In this document: positions 19,308-27,218 of the stretch, piece after piece
Position numbering within the stretch: position 1 is the stretch's first letter
Layout of the letters: each line of letters starts with the position of its first letter
Source of the DNA: Vannielia litorea
GTDB lineage: Bacteria; Pseudomonadota; Alphaproteobacteria; Rhodobacterales; Rhodobacteraceae
Assembly (NCBI RefSeq): GCF_900142295.1
Contig: NZ_FSRL01000001.1
Location: forward strand, 3,580,083 to 3,644,082
DNA length: 64,000 bases
Direction: 5' to 3'
Notes under the pieces: model-generated
The model's input: only the letters and a program-made list of their open reading frames with translations
Database searches by the model: none
What the model was told of the DNA's origin: nothing
Translations under genes and position numbers: made by a program

Positions 19308-20060
19308 ATGGAGATGAGCGGCAAGGTGGTGATGATCACCGGGGCGAGCCGGGGCATTGGGGCCGAGGCGGCGCGGGTGTTTGCGGCGGCGGGCGCGAAG
19401 GTGGCGCTGCTGGCCCGCAGCGAGGAGGCCGTGGCCGACCTGGCGGGCGAGCTGGGCCCGGAGGTGGCGCTGGCGATTCCCTGCGACGTGAGCCGGTTCT
19501 GGGAAGTCGCAGCCGCCGTGGAGGCCACGGTCAAAACCTTCGGGCGGCTCGACGTGCTGGTGAACAACGCGGGGATGCTCGAGCCGATCGCGCATCTGGC
19601 GGAGGCCGATCCGGAGGCCTGGTGCCAGGTCATCGACGTGAACCTGAAGGGCGTGTTCAACGGCATGCGCGCGGCTTTGCCGGTGATGCTGGGGCAGGGT
19701 GGCGGCACCATTCTCACGGTGGGATCGGGCGCGGCCCATGGCCCGGTCGAGGCCTGGTCGGCCTATTGCTCGTCGAAGGCGGGCGCGCTGATGCTGACCC
19801 GGATGGTCGACAAGGAGAACGGCGCGCAGGGCATTCGCGCGCTGTCGCTCTCGCCCGGAACGGTGGCCACGCAGATGCAGCGCGACATCAAGGCCAGCGG
19901 CATCAACCCGGTGAGCCAGCTCGACTGGTCCGACCACATTGCCCCCGACTGGCCCGCGAAGGCGCTGCTGTGGATGTGCTCGCCGGAGGCTGACGGGTTC
20001 AAGGGCGCGGAGGTCTCGCTGCGCGACGAGGAGATCCGGCGCAAGGTGGGGCTGATATGA
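19308..20060 (+). CDS. Short-chain dehydrogenase/reductase (SDR)
   Basis: Classical SDR of 250 residues. The cofactor motif TGASRGIG is at 11-18, NNAG at 86-89, and the catalytic Ser140, Tyr153 and Lys157 (YCSSK) are all present. It oxidises or reduces a hydroxyl or keto group with NAD(P). GGAGGG lies 7 bases before the ATG at 19308. Its stop overlaps the start of the crotonase-fold gene by 4 bases (ATGA), so both are translated together and may act on the same acyl or carbonyl substrate, which is not known. Confidence 0.9.
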   Translation: MEMSGKVVMITGASRGIGAEAARVFAAAGAKVALLARSEEAVADLAGELGPEVALAIPCDVSRFWEVAAAVEATVKTFGRLDVLVNNAGMLEPIAHLAEADPEAWCQVIDVNLKGVFNGMRAALPVMLGQGGGTILTVGSGAAHGPVEAWSAYCSSKAGALMLTRMVDKENGAQGIRALSLSPGTVATQMQRDIKASGINPVSQLDWSDHIAPDWPAKALLWMCSPEADGFKGAEVSLRDEEIRRKVGLI

Positions 20061-20710
20061 TCCGGGTTGCCGATGAGGGCGGGCTCAGGACCGTCACCAT
20101 CGACCGGCCCGAAAAGGCCAACTCGCTGACGGGCGACATGCTGGAGGCGTTGGTGGAGGCGGTGGAAGGCGCGCCGGGCGGCGCGCTGGTGCTCACCGGC
20201 GAAGGCAAGGTCTTTTCGGCCGGGGCGGACCTCGACGAGGCCAGGGCCGGACTGGCGACCTCGCCGCTCTGGGAGCGGCTCTCGCATGCCGTGGCCGAGA
20301 GCGATGCGCTGACCGTGGCCGCGCTGAACGGCACGCTGGCGGGCGGTGCCTTTGGCATGGTGCTGGCCTGCGACCTGCGGATCGCGGTGCCGGGGGCGAA
20401 GTTCTTTTATCCGGTGATGAAACTGGGCTACCTGCCGCAGCCCTCCGACCCGGCGCGGCTGGCCGCGCTGGTGGGCCGGGGTCGGGCGCGGATGCTGCTG
20501 CTGGCGGCGCAGAAGATCGAGGCCGGGGAGGCCGTGGCCTGGGGCCTGGTGGACCGGCTGGCCGAGCCGGACGCGCTGATGGACGAGGCGGCGGCGCTCT
20601 GCGAGGCGGCGGTGGCGGCGGAGCCGAAGGTGCGGGCCGGGATCAAGGCGATGTGCCGGGGCGTGACGGTGCCGGGCGTCATCTCCGGCGGCGGGGACCT
20701 GCCGTCTTAG
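20057..20710 (+). CDS. Crotonase-fold (enoyl-CoA hydratase/isomerase family) protein lacking catalytic glutamates
   Basis: A 217-residue crotonase-fold protein, shorter than the usual 255-265. The oxyanion-hole region SAGADL is at 54-59 and GG at 96-97. The two hydratase glutamates appear replaced: Gly at about 100 where GGCE places the first, and Val120 in FFYPVMKLG where PE carries the second. It may be an isomerase, hydrolase or lyase of the fold, or CoA-binding only. The start overlaps the SDR stop by 4 bases. Its last 32 bases overlap, tail to tail, the end of the HNH gene on the other strand. Confidence 0.75.
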   Translation: MIRVADEGGLRTVTIDRPEKANSLTGDMLEALVEAVEGAPGGALVLTGEGKVFSAGADLDEARAGLATSPLWERLSHAVAESDALTVAALNGTLAGGAFGMVLACDLRIAVPGAKFFYPVMKLGYLPQPSDPARLAALVGRGRARMLLLAAQKIEAGEAVAWGLVDRLAEPDALMDEAAALCEAAVAAEPKVRAGIKAMCRGVTVPGVISGGGDLPS

Positions 20711-20978
20711 GGTTGAACTCGGGCGGGCGTTTGGCGACCCAGGCGATGAACCTGGCCAGGCGCGGATGGGCGCGGAGGGCCTCGGGGGTGGCATAGTCGC
20801 GGGCCAGCTCGGTTTCTGTCAGGGTGGCGTGGATTTCCTTGTGGCAGATGTGGTGCAGGAGCACCGTTTCGCCGCCCTTGCCGCCGCGCAGGCGCGGGAC
20901 GAGGTGGTGGCGGCTTTGCGGCACGTCGGGCGGGATCGGGCGGTGGCAGAGCGGGCATTGGGGCGGCATGTCGTCCAT
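20679..20978 (-). CDS. HNH-type zinc protein
   Basis: A 99-residue protein with an HNH-like beta-beta-alpha metal fold: CPLC at residues 8-11, HH at 24-25, and HHICHKEIH at 42-50, which supplies the second Cys/His set. Such small proteins are predicted HNH endonucleases, but target and activity are unknown. The C-terminal end is Arg-rich. It ends 32 bases inside the crotonase-fold gene on the opposite strand. Confidence 0.7.
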   Translation of the reverse strand: MDDMPPQCPLCHRPIPPDVPQSRHHLVPRLRGGKGGETVLLHHICHKEIHATLTETELARDYATPEALRAHPRLARFIAWVAKRPPEFNPKTAGPRRRR

Positions 20979-20987
20979 GAGGCATAG

Positions 20988-22178
20988 ATGGGCCGGGAGG
21001 CTGGGGTGACAACGGATGCACTGGTGATCGGGGGCGGCCCGGCGGGGCTGGCGGCGGCGGAGATGCTGGCGGCGGAGGGCCTGCGCGTGCTGCTGGCCGA
21101 GGCCAAGCCCTCGGTGGGCCGCAAGCTGCTGATGGCCGGCAAGTCCGGGCTGAACCTGACGAAGGAGGAAGAGGGCTTTTGCGCGGCCTTCGGGACCGAC
21201 TGGCTGGCGCCGATGCTGGCGCTTTTCGGCCCGGCGGAGGCGCGCGCCTGGGCCGAAGGCTTGGGGCAGGAGACCTTCGTGGGCTCGACGGGGCGGGTGT
21301 TTCCGCGCGCGATGAAGGCCTCGCCGCTGCTCCGGGCCTGGATCGGGCGGCTGGCGGGCGTGGAGGTGCGGGTGCGGTGGCGCTGGCGCGGCTGGGAGGG
21401 CGGCGCTGCCCTGTTCGACACGCCCGAAGGGGAGCAGCGCGTGGAGGCCGGGGTGACGGTGCTGGCGCTGGGCGGGGCAAGCTGGGCGCGGCTCGGTTCG
21501 GACGGCGCATGGGCCGGGGTGCTGGCGGCGGAGGGCGTGGAGCTGGCTCCGTTTCGGCCCGCCAACATGGGGTTCGAGGTGGCATGGTCACCGCATATGG
21601 CGGCCCATTTTGGCAGCCCGGTGAAGGGTGCGCGGCTGGTGGCCGGGGCGGCAGAGAGCCGGGGCGAGTTCGTGGTGTCGGCGCGGGGGCTGGAGGGCGG
21701 CGGGATCTACGAGGTGTCGGCGGCCCTGCGCGATGGGGCGCCGCTGGTGCTGGACCTGCTGCCGGAGGTGCCCCGCGAGGAGGTCGAGGCGCGGCTGGCG
21801 AAGGGGGGGCGCGAGAGCGTGGGCAACCGGCTGCGCAAGCGGCTGGGGCTCGGCGACGTGGCGCGGGCGCTGGTGATGGAGTTCGGACGGCCCTTGCCGG
21901 AGGGCGCGGCGCTGGCCGGGGTGGTGAAGGCGCTGCCGGTGACGCATGCCGGGCCGAGGCCGATGGACGAGGCGATCTCGGTGGCGGGCGGGGTGACGCG
22001 GGCGGCTGTGGACGAAGGCTTGATGCTGCGGGCGAGGCCGGGCGTGTTCGTGGCGGGCGAGATGCTGGACTGGGAGGCGCCGACGGGGGGCTACCTGCTG
22101 ACCGGCTGCCTCGCCACGGGGCGCTGGGCCGGGGCACATGCGGCGCGCTACCTCGCGCAGACTCAAGATGTAGAGTAG
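20988..22178 (+). CDS. HI0933-family flavoprotein (TIGR03862-like)
   Basis: FAD-dependent protein of 396 residues with the dinucleotide-binding GGGPAG at 14-19 and a GRKLLMAGKSGLNLT segment typical of the HI0933/YhiN family, then APTGGYLLTG near the C-terminus. The substrate is not established for this subfamily. ATG at 20988 and GTG at 21006 both have upstream purine-rich sites (the latter GGGAGG), so the first six residues are uncertain. A second member of the same family lies at 29911. It is divergent from the HNH gene. Confidence 0.8.
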   Translation: MGREAGVTTDALVIGGGPAGLAAAEMLAAEGLRVLLAEAKPSVGRKLLMAGKSGLNLTKEEEGFCAAFGTDWLAPMLALFGPAEARAWAEGLGQETFVGSTGRVFPRAMKASPLLRAWIGRLAGVEVRVRWRWRGWEGGAALFDTPEGEQRVEAGVTVLALGGASWARLGSDGAWAGVLAAEGVELAPFRPANMGFEVAWSPHMAAHFGSPVKGARLVAGAAESRGEFVVSARGLEGGGIYEVSAALRDGAPLVLDLLPEVPREEVEARLAKGGRESVGNRLRKRLGLGDVARALVMEFGRPLPEGAALAGVVKALPVTHAGPRPMDEAISVAGGVTRAAVDEGLMLRARPGVFVAGEMLDWEAPTGGYLLTGCLATGRWAGAHAARYLAQTQDVE

Positions 22179-22179
22179 T

Positions 22180-22245
22180 CGTGCCGAAGCGTGCCTGCCT
22201 GGGATGGGTCCCCACCTGATGTTGGGGATCGGCCGCTTCGGCACG
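22180..22245 (+). other. Nested long hairpin after the flavoprotein gene
   Basis: CGTGCCGAAGCG (22180-22191) pairs perfectly over 12 bp with CGCTTCGGCACG (22234-22245). Inside is a second hairpin, TCCCCA (22209-22214) with TGGGGA (22223-22228). There is no T run. The outer stem begins 2 bases after the stop codon. It could be a small RNA, an mRNA 3' end structure or a protein-binding palindrome. The rest of the gap to 22411 has no other gene that I can support. Confidence 0.6.
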
Positions 22246-22411
22246 CGAAACCTAGCAACGCACGAAAGCGTGAGTCAACCCTGCGATGCGTGGGGGCCCA
22301 GGACTGAGGCCCTGCGCCGATTTGCCCGGCCCGTGCAGGCGCGCGGCATCTTTACCGCGACCCGCCCTTTGCGCTATGGCCGGGGGCGGAACGAAAATTC
22401 GGGAGACACCC

Positions 22412-22546
22412 ATGGCCGAGCACAAGCAGGGCGAAATGGACATCAGCGTTCAGGAATCCACCTTCAACGGGTTCATGAGCTTCGTGACCAAGTCTGTGGT
22501 GGTGATCCTGGTGTTTCTCGTGTTCCTCGCTCTGGTCAACGGCTGA
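22412..22546 (+). CDS. aa3-type cytochrome c oxidase subunit IV
   Basis: A 44-residue single-span membrane protein with a short polar N-terminus and one hydrophobic helix (about 24-42). This matches the small subunit IV of alphaproteobacterial aa3 cytochrome c oxidases, which surrounds the core complex in the inner membrane and is not needed for catalysis. GGGAGA lies just before the ATG. The other oxidase genes are not in the window. Confidence 0.8.
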   Translation: MAEHKQGEMDISVQESTFNGFMSFVTKSVVVILVFLVFLALVNG

Positions 22547-22594
22547 CGAGCGGGTAAACTCCCCCCTGCTGGAGGCGGGGAGGAGACCGACCTG

Positions 22595-23200
22595 ATGAGA
22601 CGTGCGATGGCTCTGCTGCTTCTGCCGCTTTGGCTGGCGGGATGTGGCGGGGCGGAGCCTGTCTGGGCACCGGATGACCAGGTGGCGCGGGCGATCTACC
22701 GCCACCCGGCGCCGCCGTCGCTGACCCTCGTGACGATGATCAACAACGAGAGCGGGGCCGGTGGGCACACCGCTCTGGTGGTGAACGGCAGCCAGCGGGT
22801 GATCTTTGACCCGGCGGGCAGCTTCAGCAACCCCAACGTGCCGGAGCGCAACGACGTGGTGATCGGGGCCGATCCGCGGGTGATGGCCTTCTATATCGAC
22901 TACCACGCCCGGCCCGAGTGGCGGGTGATCACCCAGGAGGTGCGGGTCAGCCCCGAGGTCGCCCAGCGGGCGCTGGCGCTGGTGCAGACCAACGGCGCGG
23001 TGAAGAAGGCGCATTGCGCGAGGTCCACGACGGCGATCCTGCGCCAGTTGCCCGGCTTCGGCCATGTCCGCCAGACCTGGTATCCCAAGGAGGTGATGGA
23101 GGATTTCGCCCGGGTGCCGGGGGTGCGGACCGAGGAGTTCGTCGATCCGGTCGAGGACGAGCCGGGCTATGTGGAACCCAACCCCAGGTTCTACCGCTAA
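22595..23200 (+). CDS. Lipoprotein, unknown function
   Basis: A 201-residue protein with an N-terminal lipobox LAGC (Cys at residue 17), so it is lipid-anchored after processing. The mature part is globular, with HTALVV and a conserved-looking CARSTTAILRQLPGFG stretch. GGGGAGGAG precedes the ATG. The TAA stop shares 4 bases with the TAG stop of azlD on the other strand. No named domain recognised; it occurs as a conserved hypothetical in related bacteria as far as I can tell. Confidence 0.75.
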   Translation: MRRAMALLLLPLWLAGCGGAEPVWAPDDQVARAIYRHPAPPSLTLVTMINNESGAGGHTALVVNGSQRVIFDPAGSFSNPNVPERNDVVIGADPRVMAFYIDYHARPEWRVITQEVRVSPEVAQRALALVQTNGAVKKAHCARSTTAILRQLPGFGHVRQTWYPKEVMEDFARVPGVRTEEFVDPVEDEPGYVEPNPRFYR

Positions 23201-23520
23201 AGCCCCAGCGCCGCCGCGCCGTAGAACACCACGAGGCCGGCGAGGATGGCGAAGAGGAGAGACTTGCTGCGCCAGCCTACCAGCACGGTGGCCAGCGCGG
23301 CCAGGAGGCGGGCCGGGTCGGCTGTGCCGTCTGTCGCCGCGGGCCAGGCCAGCATGGGCGCGACCAGCGCGGGCAGAACGGCGAAGGGGGTGTAGCGCAG
23401 GTAGCGCAGCAGGGCGGGCGGCAGGGGGCGGTTTCCTGTCAGGCCGATGAAGCTGAAGCGGATCAGGAAGGTGCCCACCGCCAGCGCGGCGATGATGAGC
23501 CAGACGGGATAGCCACTCAT
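23197..23520 (-). CDS. azlD: AzlD family branched-chain amino acid exporter subunit
   Basis: A 107-residue integral membrane protein with about four hydrophobic helices, typical of AzlD, the small partner of AzlC. Together they export branched-chain amino acids or their analogues. The ATG at 23520 overlaps the azlC stop by 4 bases, the standard coupled arrangement. The stop overlaps that of the lipoprotein gene on the plus strand. Confidence 0.88.
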   Translation of the reverse strand: MSGYPVWLIIAALAVGTFLIRFSFIGLTGNRPLPPALLRYLRYTPFAVLPALVAPMLAWPAATDGTADPARLLAALATVLVGWRSKSLLFAILAGLVVFYGAAALGL

Positions 23521-24230
23521 GCCCGCGCCCTCCGGTCCAGCGCCTTCTCGGCCTCGGCCCCGGCCACCATGCCGAGGATCCCGGCGGCGATCACCCCGGT
23601 GGAAAAGGGCATCCAGGCCAGAAGCAGCGAAGCGACCAGCGCCACGAAGGCGGCGGCCATGTGGGCGGGCGTGCGCAGGCCCGGCGCGACGATGGCGAGG
23701 AAGGCCAGCGGCACCGCCACGTCGAGCGACCAGCTCTCGGGGATCGCCTGACCGGCCAGCGCGCCCGCCAGAGTGCCGAGATACCACATTGGCGCGACCG
23801 GAGTGATGCTGCCGAGGAAATAGGCAACCTTGGTGGCCACGGTCCACTCGGGCTCTTCTTCATACTTCAGCACCGAGGCGGCATAGCTCTGGTCGACCAG
23901 AAGGTAGCTGATGAGCGCCCGCTGCCAGAGCGGCGCGGAGCCGACATGGGGGGCCATGGAAGCGGAATACATCGCCATGCGGGCGTTCACCGCGAGCGCC
24001 GTGGCCAGCACGATCACGGTGGGCGCGTTGTCCTGCATCAGCTGGAGTGCGGTGATCTGGGCGCCGCCCGCGATCACCAGCACCGAAAAGCCCATCACCT
24101 CGACCAGGTTGAGCCCGGCCTCCATGCCGATGACGCCGAAGATCGCCCCGAAGGGGATGACGACGATCAGGAAGGGCAGGCCCGCGCGGAAGCCCGCGGC
24201 ATAGGCCTTTTTCGGTGTGGTGGATGGCAT
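23517..24230 (-). CDS. azlC: AzlC family branched-chain amino acid exporter subunit
   Basis: A 237-residue membrane protein with repeated hydrophobic segments and AzlC text such as FVIPFGAIFG-like near residue 25 and the GGAQITALQLM region. AzlC/AzlD export branched-chain amino acids across the inner membrane. It is the first gene of the azlCD pair and divergent from fdhD. No adjacent Lrp-type regulator is seen. Confidence 0.9.
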   Translation of the reverse strand: MPSTTPKKAYAAGFRAGLPFLIVVIPFGAIFGVIGMEAGLNLVEVMGFSVLVIAGGAQITALQLMQDNAPTVIVLATALAVNARMAMYSASMAPHVGSAPLWQRALISYLLVDQSYAASVLKYEEEPEWTVATKVAYFLGSITPVAPMWYLGTLAGALAGQAIPESWSLDVAVPLAFLAIVAPGLRTPAHMAAAFVALVASLLLAWMPFSTGVIAAGILGMVAGAEAEKALDRRARA

Positions 24231-24276
24231 CGGGGGCCTCTAGCATGGGCCGGAGGTTGGCCCGGCGGGGGAGAGG

Positions 24277-25113
24277 ATGGCAGTAAACTTGAGCGCGTCA
24301 AGTAATTACCTGGTGGCTCCTGACACCACCGCGAAGGGGCTGACCCGCGCCGTGACGGGGCGCGACCAGGAGGGGCGCGAGGTGGAGATGCGGGTGGTCG
24401 AGGAACGGCCGCTGACGATCTATCTCAACCGCACCGAGATCGTGACCGCGATGACCATCGGCGACCATCCGGAGCTGCTGGCGATGGGATTCCTCGCCAA
24501 CCAGGGGATGCTCAGGGCCGACGAGCTGGCGGGCGTGGATTATGACGACGACCTCGGCGTGGTGGTGGTGCGCACAAGCGCGGAGACGGACTACGAGGCG
24601 AAGCTCGCCAAAAAGGTGCGCACCAGCGGCTGCGCGGTGGGCACCGTCTTTGGCGACATGATGGAGGGGCTGGAGGGGCTGCGGCTGCCCGATACGCGGG
24701 TGAAGGTGGCCGACCTCTACGCGCTGGCGAAGGAGATCAACACCACGCCGAGCCTCTACCTGGAGGCGGGCGCGATCCATGGCACGGTGCTCTGCGAAGG
24801 GCCGAGGCCGCTGGTCTACATGGAGGACGTGGGCCGCCATAACGCGGTCGACAAGGTGGCGGGCTGGATGCTGCGGGAGGCTGCGGAGGCGGGCGACAAG
24901 GTGCTTTACACCACCGGGCGGCTGACCAGCGAGATGGTGATCAAATGCGCCCTGATGGGCATTCCGGCGCTGGTCAGCCGTTCGGGGTTTACCGCCTGGG
25001 GCGTGGAGATCGCCCGGCAGGTCGGGCTGACGCTGATCGGGCGGATGCGCGGAGAGCGGTTTGTGTGCCTTTCGGGGGCGGAGCGGTTGCTCTGGCCGGA
25101 GGGCGCGGAATGA
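24277..25113 (+). CDS. fdhD: FdhD sulfurtransferase for formate dehydrogenase
   Basis: A 278-residue FdhD, the carrier that delivers sulfur to the Mo-bisPGD cofactor of formate dehydrogenase. Family segments GDHPELLAMGFL, EDVGRHNAVDK and GRLTSEMVIKCA are present. The loop that in E. coli holds two cysteines (CxxC) reads TSGCAVGT here, leaving only Cys119. GGGGGAGAGG precedes the ATG. It leads a run of six overlapping genes for molybdenum cofactor work; its stop overlaps the next start as ATGA. Confidence 0.93.
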   Translation: MAVNLSASSNYLVAPDTTAKGLTRAVTGRDQEGREVEMRVVEERPLTIYLNRTEIVTAMTIGDHPELLAMGFLANQGMLRADELAGVDYDDDLGVVVVRTSAETDYEAKLAKKVRTSGCAVGTVFGDMMEGLEGLRLPDTRVKVADLYALAKEINTTPSLYLEAGAIHGTVLCEGPRPLVYMEDVGRHNAVDKVAGWMLREAAEAGDKVLYTTGRLTSEMVIKCALMGIPALVSRSGFTAWGVEIARQVGLTLIGRMRGERFVCLSGAERLLWPEGAE

Positions 25114-25619
25114 CCGAGCCGATCGAGATGGACTGCCGGCTCGACCGGCGGGCGTTCAGGCAAGCCCTCGACCACAGCGAGCGGCGCGGGCTGCGGCTGG
25201 TGCTGCCGCTCGCCAGATGGGCGGTGATCCTGGCCGTGGCGGCGCTGATGCTGAAGGCCGATTGGGGGCTGCCGCCCGAGGCTGCGATGGTCTTCGTGCT
25301 CGGTGCGGCGATCTGGGCCGGAATGGACCGGATCCTGCATGCGCAGGCCCGGGCGGCGGCGATCGACGAGGCGCTGCGGCAACAGGCGCAGGACGGCGGC
25401 TATCGGCTGCGCTTCGGGCCGGAGGGGCTGCGGCACGAAGGGCGGACCAGATCCATCACCGGCACATGGGACAGCTACCTGGGCGCGGAGCCTGCGCCGG
25501 GCGCGACGGCGGTGAGGATGGCCGGCATCATGATCTGGATTCTCGACGAGCACCTGCCGGACGGCCTGAACCCCGAGGCGTTTCGCGCCGCGCTCGACCG
25601 CTGGAAGGCGGCGGGATGA
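25110..25619 (+). CDS. Membrane protein, possible YcxB-like domain (paralogue 1)
   Basis: A 169-residue protein with about 30 soluble residues, two hydrophobic helices (about 37-50 and 55-70), a helical linker, and a C-terminal soluble part with FGPEGL, a central Trp, LPDGL and FRAALDRW. The same layout and ending occur in the next gene, so the two are diverged paralogues. The pattern suggests a YcxB-like domain but I am not certain. ATGA overlaps on both sides tie it to fdhD and to its paralogue. Confidence 0.6.
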   Translation: MTEPIEMDCRLDRRAFRQALDHSERRGLRLVLPLARWAVILAVAALMLKADWGLPPEAAMVFVLGAAIWAGMDRILHAQARAAAIDEALRQQAQDGGYRLRFGPEGLRHEGRTRSITGTWDSYLGAEPAPGATAVRMAGIMIWILDEHLPDGLNPEAFRAALDRWKAAG

Positions 25620-26146
25620 GCGCGATCGAATGTCGATACCGCGTGTCTTCGGCGCTGATGGCGGCGGCGATACGGGCCGGCGCGGAGGGCAAGGGCCGCA
25701 AGCCGCGCCCCGGCTGGTGGCCGGGCTTCATGGCGGGGCTGTGCATTGCGGGCGGGCTCACGCTGGCAGTTCTGCTGCAGGGCTCGGGCGTGGAGGTGCC
25801 GTGGCAGCCGATCCTTGGCTTCGGGCTTGGCGCGGCGACGGTGCTTGGCGTCTGGCAGCTCACCTACAGCCGCCAGCTGCGCCGGATCATGGCGGAACAT
25901 GACGCGGCGGCGGCGGCGGCGGGCGAGATCGTCAGCCGGTTCGGCCCGGAGGGGATAGAGACCCGCACGGCGCTTGGGCAGAGCTTCAATCACTGGGGCG
26001 GGGTCGGGGCCGTTCACGAGATCCCGGGCGGCACGGCGGTGCAAATGGGCCTGATGACGATGCCGGTGCCCGACAGCGCATTGCCCCGGGGCATGACCGG
26101 CCGGGTGTTTCGGGCCGCCCTCGATGGCTGGAGAGGACCGGCATGA
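25616..26146 (+). CDS. Membrane protein, possible YcxB-like domain (paralogue 2)
   Basis: A 176-residue protein with two hydrophobic helices (about 36-56 and 64-80), a coiled linker with an Ala run, and a soluble C-terminal part with FGPEGIET, HWGGVG, LPRGM and FRAALDGW. It parallels the preceding gene in order of elements and in length. It overlaps that gene and mobA by 4 bases each. No function can be assigned; membership of the molybdenum cofactor operon is the only hint. Confidence 0.6.
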   Translation: MSAIECRYRVSSALMAAAIRAGAEGKGRKPRPGWWPGFMAGLCIAGGLTLAVLLQGSGVEVPWQPILGFGLGAATVLGVWQLTYSRQLRRIMAEHDAAAAAAGEIVSRFGPEGIETRTALGQSFNHWGGVGAVHEIPGGTAVQMGLMTMPVPDSALPRGMTGRVFRAALDGWRGPA

Positions 26147-26733
26147 AGGTGGCGGGCGTGATCCTTGCCGGAGGCCAGGCGACCCGGATGGGCGGCGGCG
26201 ACAAGGGGATGTTGCGGCTCGGCGGGGTCAGGCTGCTGGACCGGGTGACCGGGCGGTTGAGGCCGCAGGTCGAGACGATGTGCCTGAACGCGAATGGCGA
26301 TCCGGCCCGGTTTGCCGGGCTGGGGCTGCCGGTGGTGGCCGATCCGGTGGGCGGCTTTGCCGGGCCGCTGGCGGGGGTGTTGGCGGGGATGCGTTGGGCC
26401 GGGGCGCAGGGGTTTGGCCAGGTGGTGAGCGTGGCGGCGGATACGCCGTTCTTTCCGCCCGACCTGGTGGAGCGGCTGATCGCCGCCGGGGGCGGCTCTT
26501 CGCCCGTGCTGGCCGCCGTGCGCGAGGCCGGGCGGGTGCGGCGGCAGCCGACCTTCGGGCTCTGGCCGGTGGCGCTGGCCGACGACCTGGAGGCGGCCCT
26601 GCACGAGGGCCTGCGCAAGGTGGTGCAATGGACCGAGAGGCATGACGGGCGGGAGGTGATGTTTGGCTCGTCGGACGCCTTCTTCAACGTGAACACGCCG
26701 GAAGACCTGGCCCGCGCGGAGCTGATGCTGTGA
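26143..26733 (+). CDS. mobA: Molybdenum cofactor guanylyltransferase MobA
   Basis: A 196-residue nucleotidyltransferase that attaches GMP to Mo-molybdopterin to make the guanine dinucleotide form. The N-terminal signature VILAGGQATRMGG with the following GDKG (to about residue 22) is clear, as is AADTPFFPP. It overlaps both neighbours by 4 bases (ATGA; GTGA). It works with MobB and upstream of FdhD-dependent formate dehydrogenase maturation. Confidence 0.93.
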   Translation: MKVAGVILAGGQATRMGGGDKGMLRLGGVRLLDRVTGRLRPQVETMCLNANGDPARFAGLGLPVVADPVGGFAGPLAGVLAGMRWAGAQGFGQVVSVAADTPFFPPDLVERLIAAGGGSSPVLAAVREAGRVRRQPTFGLWPVALADDLEAALHEGLRKVVQWTERHDGREVMFGSSDAFFNVNTPEDLARAELML

Positions 26734-27218
26734 GGGTGTTCGGCGTTGTCGGCTGGAAGAACTCCGGCAAGACCGGGCTGATGGAGCGGCTGGTGGCGGA
26801 GATCACCGCGCGAGGCTTCAGCGTGAGCACCGTGAAGCACGCGCATCATGCCTTTGACGTGGACCAGCCGGGGAAGGACAGCTTTCGGCATCGCGCCGCC
26901 GGGGCGCGGGAGGTGCTGGTGGCGAGTGGCGCGCGCTGGGCGCTGATGCACGAGGGGCCCGCGCCGGAGCTGGAGGCCCTGCTGGCGCGGCTCGGCCCGG
27001 TGGACCTGGTGCTGGTGGAGGGGTTCAAGCGCGCGGGCCACGCCCGGATCGAGGCGCATCGGGCGGCGACGGGCGCGGGGCTGCTGGCGCGGGAGGATGC
27101 GGGGATCGTGGCGGTGGCGAGCGACGTGCCGGTGGAGGTTGCGGTGCCGGTGTTCGACCTGGACGACACCGGGGCGATTGCCGATTTCGTGCTGCGGGAG
27201 GTCGGGCTCGGTGTTTGA
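26730..27218 (+). CDS. mobB: MobB, GTP-binding molybdopterin dinucleotide synthesis protein
   Basis: A 162-residue P-loop protein; GWKNSGKT at residues 8-15 binds GTP, followed by the MobB segment STVKHAHHAFDVD and VEGFK near 102-106. MobB helps MobA but is not essential in E. coli. Start is GTG at 26730, overlapping the mobA stop by 4 bases. Its stop lies inside the start of the MoeA fusion gene. Confidence 0.93.
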   Translation: MRVFGVVGWKNSGKTGLMERLVAEITARGFSVSTVKHAHHAFDVDQPGKDSFRHRAAGAREVLVASGARWALMHEGPAPELEALLARLGPVDLVLVEGFKRAGHARIEAHRAATGAGLLAREDAGIVAVASDVPVEVAVPVFDLDDTGAIADFVLREVGLGV

